A stretch of 60,698 bases of DNA, taken from NCBI RefSeq assembly GCF_013823285.1, contig NZ_PNLV01000004.1, positions 1 through 60,698 on the forward strand, given 5' to 3'. Below the pieces are notes generated by a model. The model was given only the letters and a program-made list of their open reading frames with translations. It was not told where the DNA came from and did not search any database. The translations under genes were made by a program, and so were the position numbers. Shown in pieces: positions 48,044 through 57,596 of this stretch; the stretch's first letter is position 1; each line of letters opens with the position of its first letter. This DNA comes from Brevundimonas sp. GTDB lineage: Bacteria > Pseudomonadota > Alphaproteobacteria > Caulobacterales > Caulobacteraceae.

Positions 48044-48406
48044 TTAGAAGTTCAGGCCGGCTTCGCGCGCGGCTTCCGCCAGCGCCTTAACCCGACCGTG
48101 ATAGATGTAGCCGCCGCGGTCGAAGACCACGTCCTTGACGCCCTTTTCGATGGCGCGTTCGGCGATCAGCTTGCCGATGCGCGTCGCGGCGTCGACATCC
48201 GAGCCCTTGTTCTTCTTGCCCTTCTCGCCTTCCAGCGAGGAGGCCGAAGCCACCGTGACGCCCTTGGCGTCGTCGATGATCTGGGCCGAGATGTTCTTGT
48301 CCGAACGGTGGACCGACAGGCGCAGACGACCATTGGCCACCGCCTTGAGGCGACGACGGGTGCGCTCGCTGCGGCGCTTTGCGGTTTGGATAGAAGAGAG
48401 AGCCAT
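48044..48406 (-). CDS. rplR: 50S ribosomal protein L18
   Basis: 120 aa. It has the L18 5S-rRNA-binding pattern: [27 protein letters not shown], ending [24 protein letters not shown]. It brings 5S rRNA to the 50S subunit with L5 (49687-50247). Confidence 0.96.
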   Translation of the reverse strand: MALSSIQTAKRRSERTRRRLKAVANGRLRLSVHRSDKNISAQIIDDAKGVTVASASSLEGEKGKKNKGSDVDAATRIGKLIAERAIEKGVKDVVFDRGGYIYHGRVKALAEAAREAGLNF

Positions 48407-48409
48407 GAC

Positions 48410-48943
48410 TTACTTCTTCTTGCCTTCCTTACGCCGGACCTTTTCGCCGGCGTAACGGATGCCCTTGCCCTTGTAGGGTTCGGGCGGACGGAGCTTGCGG
48501 ATCACCGCGGCGATCTGACCCACCGACTGCTTGTCGGAGCCCGAGATCTTGATCTCGGTCTGCTTGGGCACGGCGAAGGTGATGCCGGCGGGCGGGGCGA
48601 TGTCCACGTCGTGGCTCAGGCCCAGCTGCAGGGACAGCGACTGACCCTTCATGGCGGCGCGGTAGCCCACGCCGACCAGTTCCAGGGTCTCCTCGAAGCC
48701 GTCGGTCACGCCGATCACCATGTTGGCGACCAGGGTGCGCGACAGGCCCCACATGGAGCGGGCCCGCTGGGTGTCGGAACGCGGGGTCAGCGAGAGCTCG
48801 TCGCCCTCGTGCTTGACCTCGATGTCGTCGACCACGGTCCACGTCGCTTCGCCCTTGGGCCCCTTCACCGAAACGGTCTGGCCGTCCAGGGTCAGGGTCA
48901 CGCCCTTGGGCACGGAGATGGTTTGCTTGCCGATCCGGGACAT
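48410..48943 (-). CDS. rplF: 50S ribosomal protein L6
   Basis: 177 aa, standard length. Opening [14 protein letters not shown] and the C-terminal second domain with [22 protein letters not shown] identify L6. It sits near the GTPase centre. Three bases separate it from rplR and one from rpsH. Confidence 0.96.
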   Translation of the reverse strand: MSRIGKQTISVPKGVTLTLDGQTVSVKGPKGEATWTVVDDIEVKHEGDELSLTPRSDTQRARSMWGLSRTLVANMVIGVTDGFEETLELVGVGYRAAMKGQSLSLQLGLSHDVDIAPPAGITFAVPKQTEIKISGSDKQSVGQIAAVIRKLRPPEPYKGKGIRYAGEKVRRKEGKKK

Positions 48944-48944
48944 A

Positions 48945-49343
48945 TCAATACACCTTGCAGAGGACTTCGCCGCCCACGTTGGCCTCGCGGGCCGCCGTGT
49001 CGGACATGACGCCCTTGGAGGTGGACAGGATCGAGATGCCCAGGCCGTTCTTGACCGGCTTCAGGTCGCCGATGGCCGAATAGACGCGGCGGCCAGGCTT
49101 GGACACGCGGCTGATTTCCGCGATGACCGGCTGGTCATCGAAGTACTTCAGCTCGATCTCGAACTGCGGGAACTCACCGGGGTTCTGAACCAGCGAATAG
49201 CCGCGGATGTAGCCCTCGTCCTGCAGCACGTCGAGGACGCGCTGGCGCAGGCGGGAAGCCGGGGTGAGCACCTTGGAACGCTTGCGCATGGCGGCGTTCC
49301 GGATGCGGGCGATCATGTCGCTCAGGGGATCGTTGATCATCAT
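48945..49343 (-). CDS. rpsH: 30S ribosomal protein S8
   Basis: 132 aa. [16 protein letters not shown] start and the C-terminal [20 protein letters not shown] box are diagnostic. S8 binds the central domain of 16S rRNA and, in enterobacteria, represses the spc operon at a site in the rplX-rplE mRNA; such a site has not been examined here. Confidence 0.96.
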   Translation of the reverse strand: MMINDPLSDMIARIRNAAMRKRSKVLTPASRLRQRVLDVLQDEGYIRGYSLVQNPGEFPQFEIELKYFDDQPVIAEISRVSKPGRRVYSAIGDLKPVKNGLGISILSTSKGVMSDTAAREANVGGEVLCKVY

Positions 49344-49358
49344 GTCTGTTCGCTCCCC

Positions 49359-49664
49359 TTACCAGCTGGACTTGGTCATGCCGGGGATCTGTCCCAGCGA
49401 TGCGAGTTCGCGCAATGCGATACGGCTCATCTTGAGCTTGCGGTAGTAGGCGCGCGGACGGCCCGTGACCTCGCAGCGGTTGCGGATGCGAACGGCGGCC
49501 GAGTTGCGCGGCAGCTTGGCGAGCTTGAGGCGAGCCTCGAAGCGCTCTTCCAGCGGCTTGCTCTCGTCGTTGGCGATCGCCTTGAGCGCGGCGCGCTTCT
49601 CGGCGTATTGCGCGACGAGCTTCTTGACGCGTTCGTTGCGGTTGACGGCGGATTTCTTAGCCAT
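49359..49664 (-). CDS. rpsN: 30S ribosomal protein S14 (long, zinc-free form)
   Basis: 101 aa, the long form typical of proteobacteria. [30 protein letters not shown] shows the S14 core with a single Cys; the zinc-binding C-x2-C pairs of the short form are absent. Confidence 0.96.
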   Translation of the reverse strand: MAKKSAVNRNERVKKLVAQYAEKRAALKAIANDESKPLEERFEARLKLAKLPRNSAAVRIRNRCEVTGRPRAYYRKLKMSRIALRELASLGQIPGMTKSSW

Positions 49665-49686
49665 ATCGGTTCTTTTCCCTTCCCGC

Positions 49687-50247
49687 TCAGTTCGTCACGA
49701 ACGGGAACTTGAACTCGGTGAGGAGAGCCTTGGCTTCCTCATCGGTCTTGGCCGTGGTGCAGACGACAATGTCCATGCCCCACATCTGGTCGATCTGGTC
49801 GTAGTTGATTTCCGGGAACACGATGTGCTCGCGCAGACCCGTGGCGTAGTTGCCGCGACCGTCGAACGAGGTGCCCTTCAGGCCCCGGAAGTCCTTCACG
49901 CGCGGCAGGGCCACGGTGATGAAGCGGTCCAGAAACTCGTACATGCGGTCGCCGCGCAGCGTGACCTTGCCGCCAATGATCATGCCTTCACGCAGCTTGA
50001 ACCCGGCGATGGAGTTGCGGGCCTTGGTCGGCACCGCCTTCTGGCCGGCGATCATGGTCAGATCCTTGAGGGCCGTGTTGGCCTTCTTGGTGTCCGCCAC
50101 CGCTTCGCCGATGCCCATGTTCAGGACGATCTTGTCCAGACGGGGGGTCTGCATGGCGTTGGTGTAGCCGAACTTCTCGGTCATCAGGGCGCGGATGCGG
50201 TCCTGATAATCGGCCTTCAGCCGGGGGGTGTACTTTTCGGTGGCCAT
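49687..50247 (-). CDS. rplE: 50S ribosomal protein L5
   Basis: 186 aa. [35 protein letters not shown] and [19 protein letters not shown] are L5 signatures. It binds 5S rRNA and contacts the P-site tRNA. One base overlaps rplX. Confidence 0.96.
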   Translation of the reverse strand: MATEKYTPRLKADYQDRIRALMTEKFGYTNAMQTPRLDKIVLNMGIGEAVADTKKANTALKDLTMIAGQKAVPTKARNSIAGFKLREGMIIGGKVTLRGDRMYEFLDRFITVALPRVKDFRGLKGTSFDGRGNYATGLREHIVFPEINYDQIDQMWGMDIVVCTTAKTDEEAKALLTEFKFPFVTN

Positions 50248-50555
50248 CAGATGACGTCTCCGGTCGTCTTGGCGAAGCGGACCTTCTGGTCCTTCTCCAC
50301 CTTGAAGCCCACGCGGGTCGCCTTGCCGTTGGCGTCGGCGATCGCGACGTTCGACAGGTGAAGCGAGGCTTCCTTGTGCTTGATGCCGCCGTTCGGGTCA
50401 GCCTGGGTCGGGCGCGTGTGGCGCTGGACCATGTTGACGCCCTGGACGACGACGCGGTTCTCGGACGGCAGCACCTTGACCACCTGGCCCGTGCGGCCCT
50501 TGTCCTTGCCGGTCAGGACGATCACGTTGTCGCCCTTCTTGATCTTGGCGGCCAT
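50247..50555 (-). CDS. rplX: 50S ribosomal protein L24
   Basis: 102 aa. The KOW motif [20 protein letters not shown] opens the protein, followed by [19 protein letters not shown]24 initiates 50S assembly. One base separates it from rplN and its stop overlaps the rplE start by one base. Confidence 0.96.
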   Translation of the reverse strand: MAAKIKKGDNVIVLTGKDKGRTGQVVKVLPSENRVVVQGVNMVQRHTRPTQADPNGGIKHKEASLHLSNVAIADANGKATRVGFKVEKDQKVRFAKTTGDVI

Positions 50556-50556
50556 G

Positions 50557-50925
50557 TTACAGGACCTCCGGAGCCAGCGAGATGATCTTCATGTGGTTCT
50601 TGGCGCGCAGTTCGCGAGGAACCGGGCCGAAGATCCGCGTGCCGACCGGCTCGTTCTGCTTGTTTACGATGACAGCAGCGGACTTGTCGAAGCGGATCAC
50701 CGATCCGTCCTTGCGCTGGATGTCCTTGGCGGTGCGCACGACGATGGCGCGCACGACGTCGCCCTTCTTCACGCGGCCGCGCGGAATGGCTTCCTTGACG
50801 GAAGCGACGATCGTGTCGCCCACCGAGGCGTAGCGGCGCTTGGAGCCGCCCAACACCTTGATGCACATGACCCGGCGAGCGCCCGAATTATCGGCCACCT
50901 CCAGGTTAGTTTGCATCTGGATCAT
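50557..50925 (-). CDS. rplN: 50S ribosomal protein L14
   Basis: 122 aa, full length. [22 protein letters not shown] and [16 protein letters not shown] are the L14 signature. It lies at the subunit interface. The gene is 18 bp after rpsQ. Confidence 0.97.
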   Translation of the reverse strand: MIQMQTNLEVADNSGARRVMCIKVLGGSKRRYASVGDTIVASVKEAIPRGRVKKGDVVRAIVVRTAKDIQRKDGSVIRFDKSAAVIVNKQNEPVGTRIFGPVPRELRAKNHMKIISLAPEVL

Positions 50926-50943
50926 GGGATCCGATCCTTCTTC

Positions 50944-51192
50944 TTAACTGGCCGAGGCCTGGGTGTCGGAGACGACTTCCCAGCGCTTCAGCTTGGACTT
51001 CGGGGCGCACTCGGCGATGCGGACGATTTCGCCTTCCTTGGCGACGTTCGCTTCGTCGTGAGCGTGGTACTTCTTGGACAGGCGCACCGTCTTCTTCAGA
51101 AGCGGGTGCAGAATGGTGCGGTTGACGCGGACCACCACGGTCTTGTCGCCCTTGTCGGACACGACCACGCCTTCGAGAATACGCTTGGGCAT
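50944..51192 (-). CDS. rpsQ: 30S ribosomal protein S17
   Basis: 82 aa from the ATG at 51192 ([18 protein letters not shown]), preceded by AAGGAAAC; a longer open frame upstream has no family content. The OB-fold pattern [24 protein letters not shown] is typical of S17. Confidence 0.95.
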   Translation of the reverse strand: MPKRILEGVVVSDKGDKTVVVRVNRTILHPLLKKTVRLSKKYHAHDEANVAKEGEIVRIAECAPKSKLKRWEVVSDTQASAS

Positions 51193-51202
51193 CTTCGTTT
51201 CC

Positions 51203-51400
51203 TTACGAGGCCGCCTGCTTCTCGCGCAGAAGCGACGAGACGCGGGCGATGTCCTTGCGGACTTCATTGACGCGGTGCGTCTTCTCAAGCTGGCCGGTGG
51301 CCGCCTGGAAGCGCAGGTTGAACTGTTCCTTCTTGAGCTTGATCAGCTCGTCGGACAGCTGGTCCGGGGTCTGGCCCCGCAGGTCGGCGATCTTGGTCAT
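51203..51400 (-). CDS. rpmC: 50S ribosomal protein L29
   Basis: 65 aa, two-helix L29 with [26 protein letters not shown]. It borders the peptide exit tunnel where trigger factor and SRP dock. Its ATG overlaps the rplP stop codon by 4 bp. Confidence 0.95.
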   Translation of the reverse strand: MTKIADLRGQTPDQLSDELIKLKKEQFNLRFQAATGQLEKTHRVNEVRKDIARVSSLLREKQAAS

Positions 51401-51837
51401 GCCGCTTGCTCCGAATGGGCGACGCCGGCGTCAAGGCGGGTGACCACCTTGGTGCGGATCGGCAGCTTGGCGGCGCCCAGGCGCAGCGCCTCGCGGGCGA
51501 TGTCGTCCGGCACGCCGTCGATTTCAAACATCACGCGGCCCGGGGCCACGCGGGCGGCCCAGTGATCCACCGCGCCCTTGCCCTTGCCCATGCGGACCTC
51601 GGCGGGCTTGCCGGAGACCGGCACGTCCGGGAAGATGCGGATCCACACACGGCCCTGGCGCTTCATCTGGCGGGTGATCGCGCGGCGGGCCGCCTCGATC
51701 TGACGCGCGGTGATGCGCTCGGGCTCCATGGCCTTCAGGCCGTAGGAGCCGAAGTTCAGCGCGAAGCCGCCCTTCGAGGCGCCGTGGATACGGCCCTTGA
51801 ACGCCTTGCGGAATTTGGTCTTTTTGGGTTGCAGCAT
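51397..51837 (-). CDS. rplP: 50S ribosomal protein L16
   Basis: 146 aa. [19 protein letters not shown], and the [25 protein letters not shown] core, identify L16. It helps position tRNAs in the A and P sites. Three bases separate it from rpsC and its stop codon overlaps the rpmC start. Confidence 0.96.
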   Translation of the reverse strand: MLQPKKTKFRKAFKGRIHGASKGGFALNFGSYGLKAMEPERITARQIEAARRAITRQMKRQGRVWIRIFPDVPVSGKPAEVRMGKGKGAVDHWAARVAPGRVMFEIDGVPDDIAREALRLGAAKLPIRTKVVTRLDAGVAHSEQAA

Positions 51838-51840
51838 GAC

Positions 51841-52593
51841 TTAGCTCTCACGTCCCCGGTCACGGCGCGGACCGCGGTCACCGCGGGGGCCACGCTCGCG
51901 GCCTTCATTCGACGACGGGCCGGAAGCTTCCTGGGCCCAGCGCTTGTCCTGCGCCATCGGGTCGTGCTCCAGCACCTCGCCCTTGAAGACCCACACCTTC
52001 ACACCGATGATGCCGTAGGTCGTCTTGGCCTGGATGAAGCCGTAGTCGATGTCGGCGCGCAGGGTGTGCAGCGGCACACGGCCTTCGCGATACCATTCCA
52101 TCCGCGCGATTTCCGCGCCGCCCAGACGGCCCGACACGTTGATCCGGACGCCCTTGGCGCCCAGACGCATGGCGGACTGCATCGCGCGCTTCATGGCGCG
52201 ACGGAACGCGATCCGGCGCTCCAGCTGCTGGGCGATGTTCTCGGCGATCAGCTGGGCGTCGGTCTCGGGCTTGCGGACCTCGACGATGTTCAGGTGAACC
52301 TCGCCCTCGGTCATCGCCGCGATGTCCTTGCGCAGCTTCTCGATGTCGGCGCCCTTCTTGCCGATCACGACACCCGGACGGGCGGCGTAGATCGTCACGC
52401 GGCACTTCTTGTGCGGACGCTCGATGATGATGCGCGAGACCCCGGCGCCCGACAGGCGACCCTTCAGGTATTCACGCAGCTTCAGGTCCTGGTGCAGCAG
52501 GCGCGCATAGTCGCGGTCGCCGGCGAACCAGCGGCTGTCCCAGGTGCGGTTGATGCCCAGTCGGAAGCCGACCGGATTGATTTTCTGTCCCAT
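51841..52593 (-). CDS. rpsC: 30S ribosomal protein S3 with basic RG-rich tail
   Basis: 250 aa. It has [23 protein letters not shown], the KH domain [17 protein letters not shown] and the C-terminal S3 domain [29 protein letters not shown]. The last 30 residues form an Arg/Gly/Asp-rich tail ([20 protein letters not shown]), longer than the enterobacterial protein and likely disordered. S3 lies at the mRNA entry channel and has helicase function with S4 and S5. Confidence 0.96.
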   Translation of the reverse strand: MGQKINPVGFRLGINRTWDSRWFAGDRDYARLLHQDLKLREYLKGRLSGAGVSRIIIERPHKKCRVTIYAARPGVVIGKKGADIEKLRKDIAAMTEGEVHLNIVEVRKPETDAQLIAENIAQQLERRIAFRRAMKRAMQSAMRLGAKGVRINVSGRLGGAEIARMEWYREGRVPLHTLRADIDYGFIQAKTTYGIIGVKVWVFKGEVLEHDPMAQDKRWAQEASGPSSNEGRERGPRGDRGPRRDRGRES

Positions 52594-52973
52594 CAGGCGG
52601 CCTCGCCGGCTTCACGGACCACGATGGTGATCTCGCTGAACGGTTTCAGGATGCGCGACGAGCGACCGCGAGCGCGGCTCGCGAAACGCTTCATCACCAT
52701 GTTCTTGCCCACGAAAGCCTCGGCGACGATCAGATTGTCGATGTCGAGGTTGTGGTTGTTCTCGGCGTTGGAGACGGCCGAGTACAGCGCCTTGCGCACG
52801 TCGGTCGAGATGCGCTTGCGGCTGAATTCCAGCTCGTTCAGCGCCTTCTGGACCGGCAGGCCGCGGATCGACTGCGCGACGAGGTTCAGCTTCTGAGGGC
52901 TGATGCGCACGTTGACCAGCTTGGCGCGGGCTTCGGCGGCGCCGACACGGCGCGGATTGGAGGACTTGCCCAT
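52593..52973 (-). CDS. rplV: 50S ribosomal protein L22
   Basis: 126 aa. The core [30 protein letters not shown] and the tunnel-lining loop region [17 protein letters not shown] are L22. Its beta-hairpin lines the exit tunnel. Its stop codon shares one base with the rpsC start. Confidence 0.95.
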   Translation of the reverse strand: MGKSSNPRRVGAAEARAKLVNVRISPQKLNLVAQSIRGLPVQKALNELEFSRKRISTDVRKALYSAVSNAENNHNLDIDNLIVAEAFVGKNMVMKRFASRARGRSSRILKPFSEITIVVREAGEAA

Positions 52974-52976
52974 GGC

Positions 52977-53255
52977 TTACTTCCTCTTGGCCTTCTTGTC
53001 CGCCGCGTGACCCGGGAAGCTCCGGGTCGGGGCGAACTCGCCGAACTTCATGCCGACCATGTCCTCGGACACGTGCACAGGGATGTGCTTCTGCCCGTTG
53101 TGGACACCGAAGGTCAGGCCGACGAACTGCGGCAGGATGGTGGAGCGGCGCGACCAGGTCTTGATCACGTCCTTGCGGCCCGAGGTCTGGACCGTTTCGG
53201 CTTTCTTGAGGAGATACCCGTCGACAAACGGGCCTTTCCAGGACGAGCGGGCCAT
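52977..53255 (-). CDS. rpsS: 30S ribosomal protein S19
   Basis: 92 aa. [19 protein letters not shown] opens the protein, followed by [28 protein letters not shown] and [22 protein letters not shown]19 binds the 16S head near the A site. Three bases precede rplV. Confidence 0.97.
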   Translation of the reverse strand: MARSSWKGPFVDGYLLKKAETVQTSGRKDVIKTWSRRSTILPQFVGLTFGVHNGQKHIPVHVSEDMVGMKFGEFAPTRSFPGHAADKKAKRK

Positions 53256-53256
53256 A

Positions 53257-54093
53257 TCAGCGAGCCTTCTTCACGTGGCGGCTACGGATGATGAACTTGT
53301 CCGTGGCCTTGTTCTTGCGGGTGCGGGCGCCCTTGGTGTCCTTGCCCCACGGCGTGACCGGGTTGCGGCCGCCCGAGGTGCGACCCTCACCACCACCGTG
53401 CGGGTGGTCGATCGGGTTCATGGCGACGCCGCGAACGTGCGGACGGAAGCCCATGTGACGCTTGCGGCCCGCCTTGCCCAGGTTCTGGTTCATGTGGTCC
53501 GGGTTGGACACGGCGCCGATGGTGGCCATGCAGCCGTCCAGGACCATGCGCAACTCGCCCGAACCCAGACGGATCTGCGCGTAGCCCTGGTCACGGCCGA
53601 CCAGCTGGGCGTAGGCGCCGGCCGAACGGGCCAGCTGGGCGCCCTTGCCCGGCTTCATCTCCACATTGTGGATGATGGTGCCGACCGGGATCGAGCGCAA
53701 CGGGGCGGCGTTGCCCGGCTTCACGTCGACCTTTTCACCGGCGACGATCTGGTCGCCGGCCTTCAGGCGCTGCGGCGCGATGATGTAGGTCTTCTCGCCG
53801 TCGGCGTAGTTCACCAGGGCGATGAATGCGGTGCGGTTCGGGTCGTACTCAAGACGCTCCACCGTGCCGACCACGTCGAACTTGCGACGCTTGAAGTCGA
53901 TCTTGCGGTACAGCCTCTTGGCGCCGCCGCCGCGGAAGCGGACGGCGATGCGACCACCCTGCCCGCGGCCGCCTGACTTGGTCAGGCCCTCGGTCAGGGA
54001 CTTCTCCGGGCGGCCTTTGTGCAGCTCGGAACGATCGACCAGCACCAGGGCGCGGCGGCCCGGCGACGTCGGATTGAAATGCTTCAGAGCCAT
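53257..54093 (-). CDS. rplB: 50S ribosomal protein L2
   Basis: 278 aa, standard. [27 protein letters not shown]-like [17 protein letters not shown] and the C-terminal [21 protein letters not shown] segment with the conserved His near the peptidyl transferase centre. L2 joins the subunits. One base precedes rpsS. Confidence 0.97.
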   Translation of the reverse strand: MALKHFNPTSPGRRALVLVDRSELHKGRPEKSLTEGLTKSGGRGQGGRIAVRFRGGGAKRLYRKIDFKRRKFDVVGTVERLEYDPNRTAFIALVNYADGEKTYIIAPQRLKAGDQIVAGEKVDVKPGNAAPLRSIPVGTIIHNVEMKPGKGAQLARSAGAYAQLVGRDQGYAQIRLGSGELRMVLDGCMATIGAVSNPDHMNQNLGKAGRKRHMGFRPHVRGVAMNPIDHPHGGGEGRTSGGRNPVTPWGKDTKGARTRKNKATDKFIIRSRHVKKAR

Positions 54094-54097
54094 CGGT

Positions 54098-54403
54098 TCA
54101 GAGCCCCGTGGTGACGTCGATCGACTGGCCTTCGGCCAGCGTCACGATCGCTTTCTTGATGTCGTTCCGACGGCCCTTGATGCCGCGGAACCGCTTGGTC
54201 TTGCCCTTTTGAACCAGGGTGTTGACCTTGACGACGTTGACCTTGAACAGGCTCTCGACCGCAGCGGCGATCTCGTCCTTGGTGGCGTTGTCCGCGACCT
54301 TGAACACGACCTTGTTCTGCTCGGAGAGCAGGGTCGACTTCTCGGTGATCAGCGGCGCCAGGATCGTGTCGTAATGACGGGCGGTGGGTTGGGCGGCAGC
54401 CAT
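54098..54403 (-). CDS. rplW: 50S ribosomal protein L23
   Basis: 101 aa. [28 protein letters not shown] and the loop [19 protein letters not shown] are L23. It sits at the exit tunnel as docking site for trigger factor and SRP. One base overlaps rplD. Confidence 0.95.
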   Translation of the reverse strand: MAAAQPTARHYDTILAPLITEKSTLLSEQNKVVFKVADNATKDEIAAAVESLFKVNVVKVNTLVQKGKTKRFRGIKGRRNDIKKAIVTLAEGQSIDVTTGL

Positions 54404-55041
54404 TATGCGGCCTCCTTCTCGGAGAAGCGGGCCTCGATCGCCTCGACGGCGGCCTTGGTCAGCACCAGCTTGTTCGCGCGCAGGATGTCATAGACGTTCA
54501 GGCCGGCGTTCGGCAGCACGTCGATGTGCGGAATGTTGCGGGCGGCCAGACCGAAGCCGGCGTCCACTTCCGGACCGGCGATGATCAGGGCCTTGTCCCA
54601 GCCCAGCTTGCCGAAGGTGGCGCGCAGGGCCGAGGTCTTGGCTTCCTTGACCGTCAGGTCCGACACCACCACCAGCTCGCCGGCCTTGACCTTGGAGCTG
54701 AGGGCGTGGCGCAGGGCCAGGGCCCGGACCTTCTTGGGCAGCGAGAAGCCGTGATCGCGAACGATCGGGCCGAAGGCGCGCGAACCACCAACGAACTGGG
54801 GCGCACGACGCGAACCGTGGCGGGCGCCGCCGGTTCCCTTCTGCTTGTACATCTTCTTGCCGGTGCGGCTGTTCTCGTTGCGGGTCTGGACCTTGTGGGT
54901 GCCGGCGCGGCGTTTGGCCAGCTGCCAGTTCACCACACGGGCCAGAAGGTCGCCGCGGATGTCCTCGATGCCGAACACAGCGTCGTTCAGCTCGATGTCG
55001 CCGGCCTTCTTGCCGTCGAGATTGGTTACAGCGATTTTCAT
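54403..55041 (-). CDS. rplD: 50S ribosomal protein L4
   Basis: 212 aa. [32 protein letters not shown] and [28 protein letters not shown] are L4. Beyond its ribosomal role, L4 represses its own S10 operon in gammaproteobacteria by binding the leader; whether that applies here is open (see the leader at 56125-56354). It overlaps rplC by 4 bp. Confidence 0.96.
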   Translation of the reverse strand: MKIAVTNLDGKKAGDIELNDAVFGIEDIRGDLLARVVNWQLAKRRAGTHKVQTRNENSRTGKKMYKQKGTGGARHGSRRAPQFVGGSRAFGPIVRDHGFSLPKKVRALALRHALSSKVKAGELVVVSDLTVKEAKTSALRATFGKLGWDKALIIAGPEVDAGFGLAARNIPHIDVLPNAGLNVYDILRANKLVLTKAAVEAIEARFSEKEAA

Positions 55042-55796
55042 TGCTCTTCACCGCCTTCGGAGGCTTCAGCCGCCACGGCTTCATCGGCCGGCTTGTCAGC
55101 GGGTTGCGAAGCGGCTTCGGCGCCGGCCTTCCTGAACGCGCCGGGGAACGGCAGGTCGGCCTGGTTCTTCTTGTTGGCGTCGCGGACCTTCACATAGGCG
55201 CCGTCGTGGCCGGGCACAGCGCCCTTGACCAGGATCAGGCCGCGCTCGGTGTCGATGCGGACGATGGTGAGGTTCTGCTGGGTGACAGTCTCCTGCCCCA
55301 GGTGACCGGCCATCTTCTTGCCCTTGAAGACCTTGCCCGGATCCTGACGCTGGCCGGTCGAACCGTGCGAACGGTGCGACACGGACACGCCGTGGGAGGC
55401 GCGCAGGCCGCCGAAGTTCCAGCGCTTCATGGCGCCGGCAAAGCCCTTGCCGATGGTCAGACCCTGGATGTCCACCTTCTGGCCGGTGACGAAGTGGTCG
55501 GCCGTGAATTCGGCGCCCACGTCGATCAGCGCATCTTCCGACACGCGGAACTCGGTCACATACCGCTTCGGCTCGACTTCGGCCTTGGCGAAGACAGCTC
55601 GTTGAGCCTGGTTGGTTCTCTTCGCCTTCCTGGAGCCGGCGCCCAGCTGAAGCGCGACGTAACCGTCACGCTCCTGGGTGCGCTGGCCAACGACCTGACA
55701 GCCATCAAGCTGCAGGACGGTGACCGGAATGTGCGCGCCGTCTTCAGCGAAGACGCGCGTCATTCCCAGCTTCTTGGCGATCACGCCCGTACGCAT
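55038..55796 (-). CDS. rplC: 50S ribosomal protein L3 with acidic C-terminal tail
   Basis: 252 aa. [28 protein letters not shown] and the loop [34 protein letters not shown] are L3. The final 35 residues are Ala/Glu-rich ([17 protein letters not shown]) and extend beyond the E. coli protein. L3 nucleates 50S assembly and touches the peptidyl transferase centre. Confidence 0.96.
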   Translation of the reverse strand: MRTGVIAKKLGMTRVFAEDGAHIPVTVLQLDGCQVVGQRTQERDGYVALQLGAGSRKAKRTNQAQRAVFAKAEVEPKRYVTEFRVSEDALIDVGAEFTADHFVTGQKVDIQGLTIGKGFAGAMKRWNFGGLRASHGVSVSHRSHGSTGQRQDPGKVFKGKKMAGHLGQETVTQQNLTIVRIDTERGLILVKGAVPGHDGAYVKVRDANKKNQADLPFPGAFRKAGAEAASQPADKPADEAVAAEASEGGEEQ

Positions 55797-55818
55797 GTCG
55801 GATCCCGCCTCTTCTCTC

Positions 55819-56124
<306 letters not shown>

Positions 56125-56354
56125 ATCGGTTGTTTTTCCTACAGCGGTCGGTGGACCGCGTCCCTGTGAACCATTTCAAAGACCGGAGCCTTTGGGTCTG
56201 ACGACCCTCAGGGTACGCACGTCCGCAAAAACGATCGGCCCACGCAGGAACCTGCGAAGGCCGGTGAACTCCTGGGCACTGTAAAGAACAGGGTCTCAGG
56301 TCGTTCCTGCGGGCCGCGTCTGCACCCGGGGGTGCACAGCCGGTCCAACAAGAG
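56125..56354 (-). promoter_or_regulatory. Structured 5' leader of the S10 operon
   Basis: About 230 nt lie between the predicted start site and rpsJ. They hold a series of perfect hairpins, listed in transcription order: TGCACCC-CC-GGGTGCA (56336-56321); CGCAGG-TT-CCTGCG inside an outer CGGCC/GGCCG stem (56263-56236); then ACCCT/AGGGT (56214-56204), which overlaps and excludes GGGTC-GTCA-GACCC (56207-56194); and GCGGTC-CACC-GACCGC (56159-56144) close to the ribosome binding site. No coding frame of note is present. It may be an autoregulatory leader. Confidence 0.6.
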
Positions 56355-56360
56355 TGGGGG

Positions 56361-56389
56361 CTTATGACGGTTGATTCCGCTTTCGTCAA
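56361..56389 (-). promoter_or_regulatory. Predicted sigma-70 promoter of the S10 operon
   Basis: On the minus strand TTGACG (-35, 56389-56384) and CATAAG (-10, 56366-56361) are separated by 17 bp. It is the only good housekeeping-type promoter seen between the GIN-like gene and rpsJ, giving a start near 56354. Confidence 0.6.
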
Positions 56390-56415
56390 GCGGATCGCCG
56401 CCGGAAAAGCCGGAA

Positions 56416-56450
56416 AGACGAAAGGGCCCCGCGGACCGGCCGCGAGGCCC
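56416..56450 (-). terminator. Intrinsic terminator of the GIN-like gene
   Basis: Minus strand GGGCCTCGCGG-CCGGT-CCGCGGGGCCC (11-bp stem, one G-U pair) followed by TTTCGTCTTT. It lies 23 bp beyond the stop codon of the upstream gene and separates it from the S10 promoter. Confidence 0.82.
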
Positions 56451-56473
56451 TCGCCTCAAATCCTCGCCCGGCC

Positions 56474-57442
56474 TTATTGGCCGATGCGAACGTCGCCAGA
56501 CCCGGCGATGCTGCGATTGACGCTGCCCGTGGCCTCGGCCACCCAGACGTCGCCTGAGCCGGCGATCGAAACATTCACGTCGCCCGCGCGGCCGTTGAAG
56601 CGGACATCGCCTGAACCCCCGATGCGGATGTCGACGTTCGCCGCCTCACCACCGTTGATGGTGACTTCGCCAGACCCCCCGATCGCTATGTCCAGGTCGG
56701 GGCCGGTAATCCGCCCAAGTGTCACGTCACCCGAGCCCCCGATCCTGATGTCTGTCGACGCGGCAGACGCCACGTTCGCGCTCCCGGAACCCCCGATTGC
56801 GATTTCGGCGTCCCCCGTCGCACCCGTCCTGACAGCGCCCGAACCGCCAATCGCCAGATCCAGGGTCCGCGAGGTTCCCGCCCGGATCGTGCCCGACCCT
56901 GAGTTGCTGAGGTCCATGTCGCCGTCGGTGTTGGCCACGGTCCAGTCGCCGCAGCCGCGGTTACTCAGTTCGATGCTGCTGGCGCCCCGGCCGATAGAGC
57001 CGAACACCGCCCCGCCGGAGCCGCCCCGGACGATGCCGAGCAGGCGGCTGCGACCGCCCGAACGGCCGGCGTCCACGTCCACGTCGCGCGGCGTGCGCAC
57101 CACCACAAGCGGCGCATCGCTGACATTGATGGTTCCGTGGCCCCGCACCTCGACCCGGGCGCCCTCCCCCGGCTGGCGCGCATCCGCCGGACCGGCGGTG
57201 CAGTTGCGCACCGCACTGCCCGACAGACCGCCATCGATGATGATGTCCGAGCCCCGGCGCGTCACCGTCAGGCGGTCCAAAGTGGATGATCCGTGTTCGA
57301 TCTCCACGGCGATGTCGGTGCGGTCCTCGGGAATCACCACCACGCGGGCGACGGCGTCACGGATCTCCACCTCGCCGGCATGAGCGACCCCTGCGAGGGC
57401 GAGGGCGGCGGTGGCGGCGGCGACCAGATAGGCGGGTTTCAT
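56474..57442 (-). CDS. Secreted GIN/DUF2807-like beta-helix repeat protein
   Basis: 322 aa from the ATG at 57442 (GGGAGA upstream). A signal peptide of 22 residues (ending GVAHA, before GEVE) leads to a long stretch of repeats of about 19-20 residues. Each has an I-x-GGSG-D/E/A-V core, for example DIRIGGSGDVTLGR, DLDIAIGGSGEVTI, NVSIAGSGDVWVAE. Such periodicity and Gly/Ser turns predict a beta-helix, as in GIN-domain proteins. It is likely periplasmic or exported. Its own terminator ends it before the S10 promoter. Function unknown. Confidence 0.78.
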   Translation of the reverse strand: MKPAYLVAAATAALALAGVAHAGEVEIRDAVARVVVIPEDRTDIAVEIEHGSSTLDRLTVTRRGSDIIIDGGLSGSAVRNCTAGPADARQPGEGARVEVRGHGTINVSDAPLVVVRTPRDVDVDAGRSGGRSRLLGIVRGGSGGAVFGSIGRGASSIELSNRGCGDWTVANTDGDMDLSNSGSGTIRAGTSRTLDLAIGGSGAVRTGATGDAEIAIGGSGSANVASAASTDIRIGGSGDVTLGRITGPDLDIAIGGSGEVTINGGEAANVDIRIGGSGDVRFNGRAGDVNVSIAGSGDVWVAEATGSVNRSIAGSGDVRIGQ

Positions 57443-57534
57443 GGCTTGGTTCTCCCTGTCTTGTTGACAGGAATTCGCCACAAAGCCCGCGGGAAGTCAT
57501 TTTAAATCGAGGTCATGAACCCTGTGTCATCTTT

Positions 57535-57570
57535 CCTTCTCCCACTGGGAGAGGGGGATGAGGGTCGGGA
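57535..57570. repeat. Partial copy of the CTTCTCCC/GGGAGAAG repeat
   Basis: CCTTCTCCCACTGGGAGAGG followed by GGGATGAGGGTCGG belongs to the same family as the two elements at 60423-60443 and 60577-60597, which also carry GATGAGGGTCG next to the hairpin. It lies just downstream of nusG. Confidence 0.75.
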
Positions 57571-57571
57571 C

Positions 57572-57596
57572 GTCTCGAACTGGATCAGTTCGAGAC
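57572..57596 (-). other. Hairpin spanning the nusG stop codon
   Basis: GTCTCGAACTG-GAT-CAGTTCGAGAC has perfect 11-bp arms and a 3-base loop and includes the last codons and TGA stop of nusG. There is no T-run after it on the minus strand, so termination is doubtful; it may protect the nusG 3' end or pause the ribosome. Confidence 0.65.
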
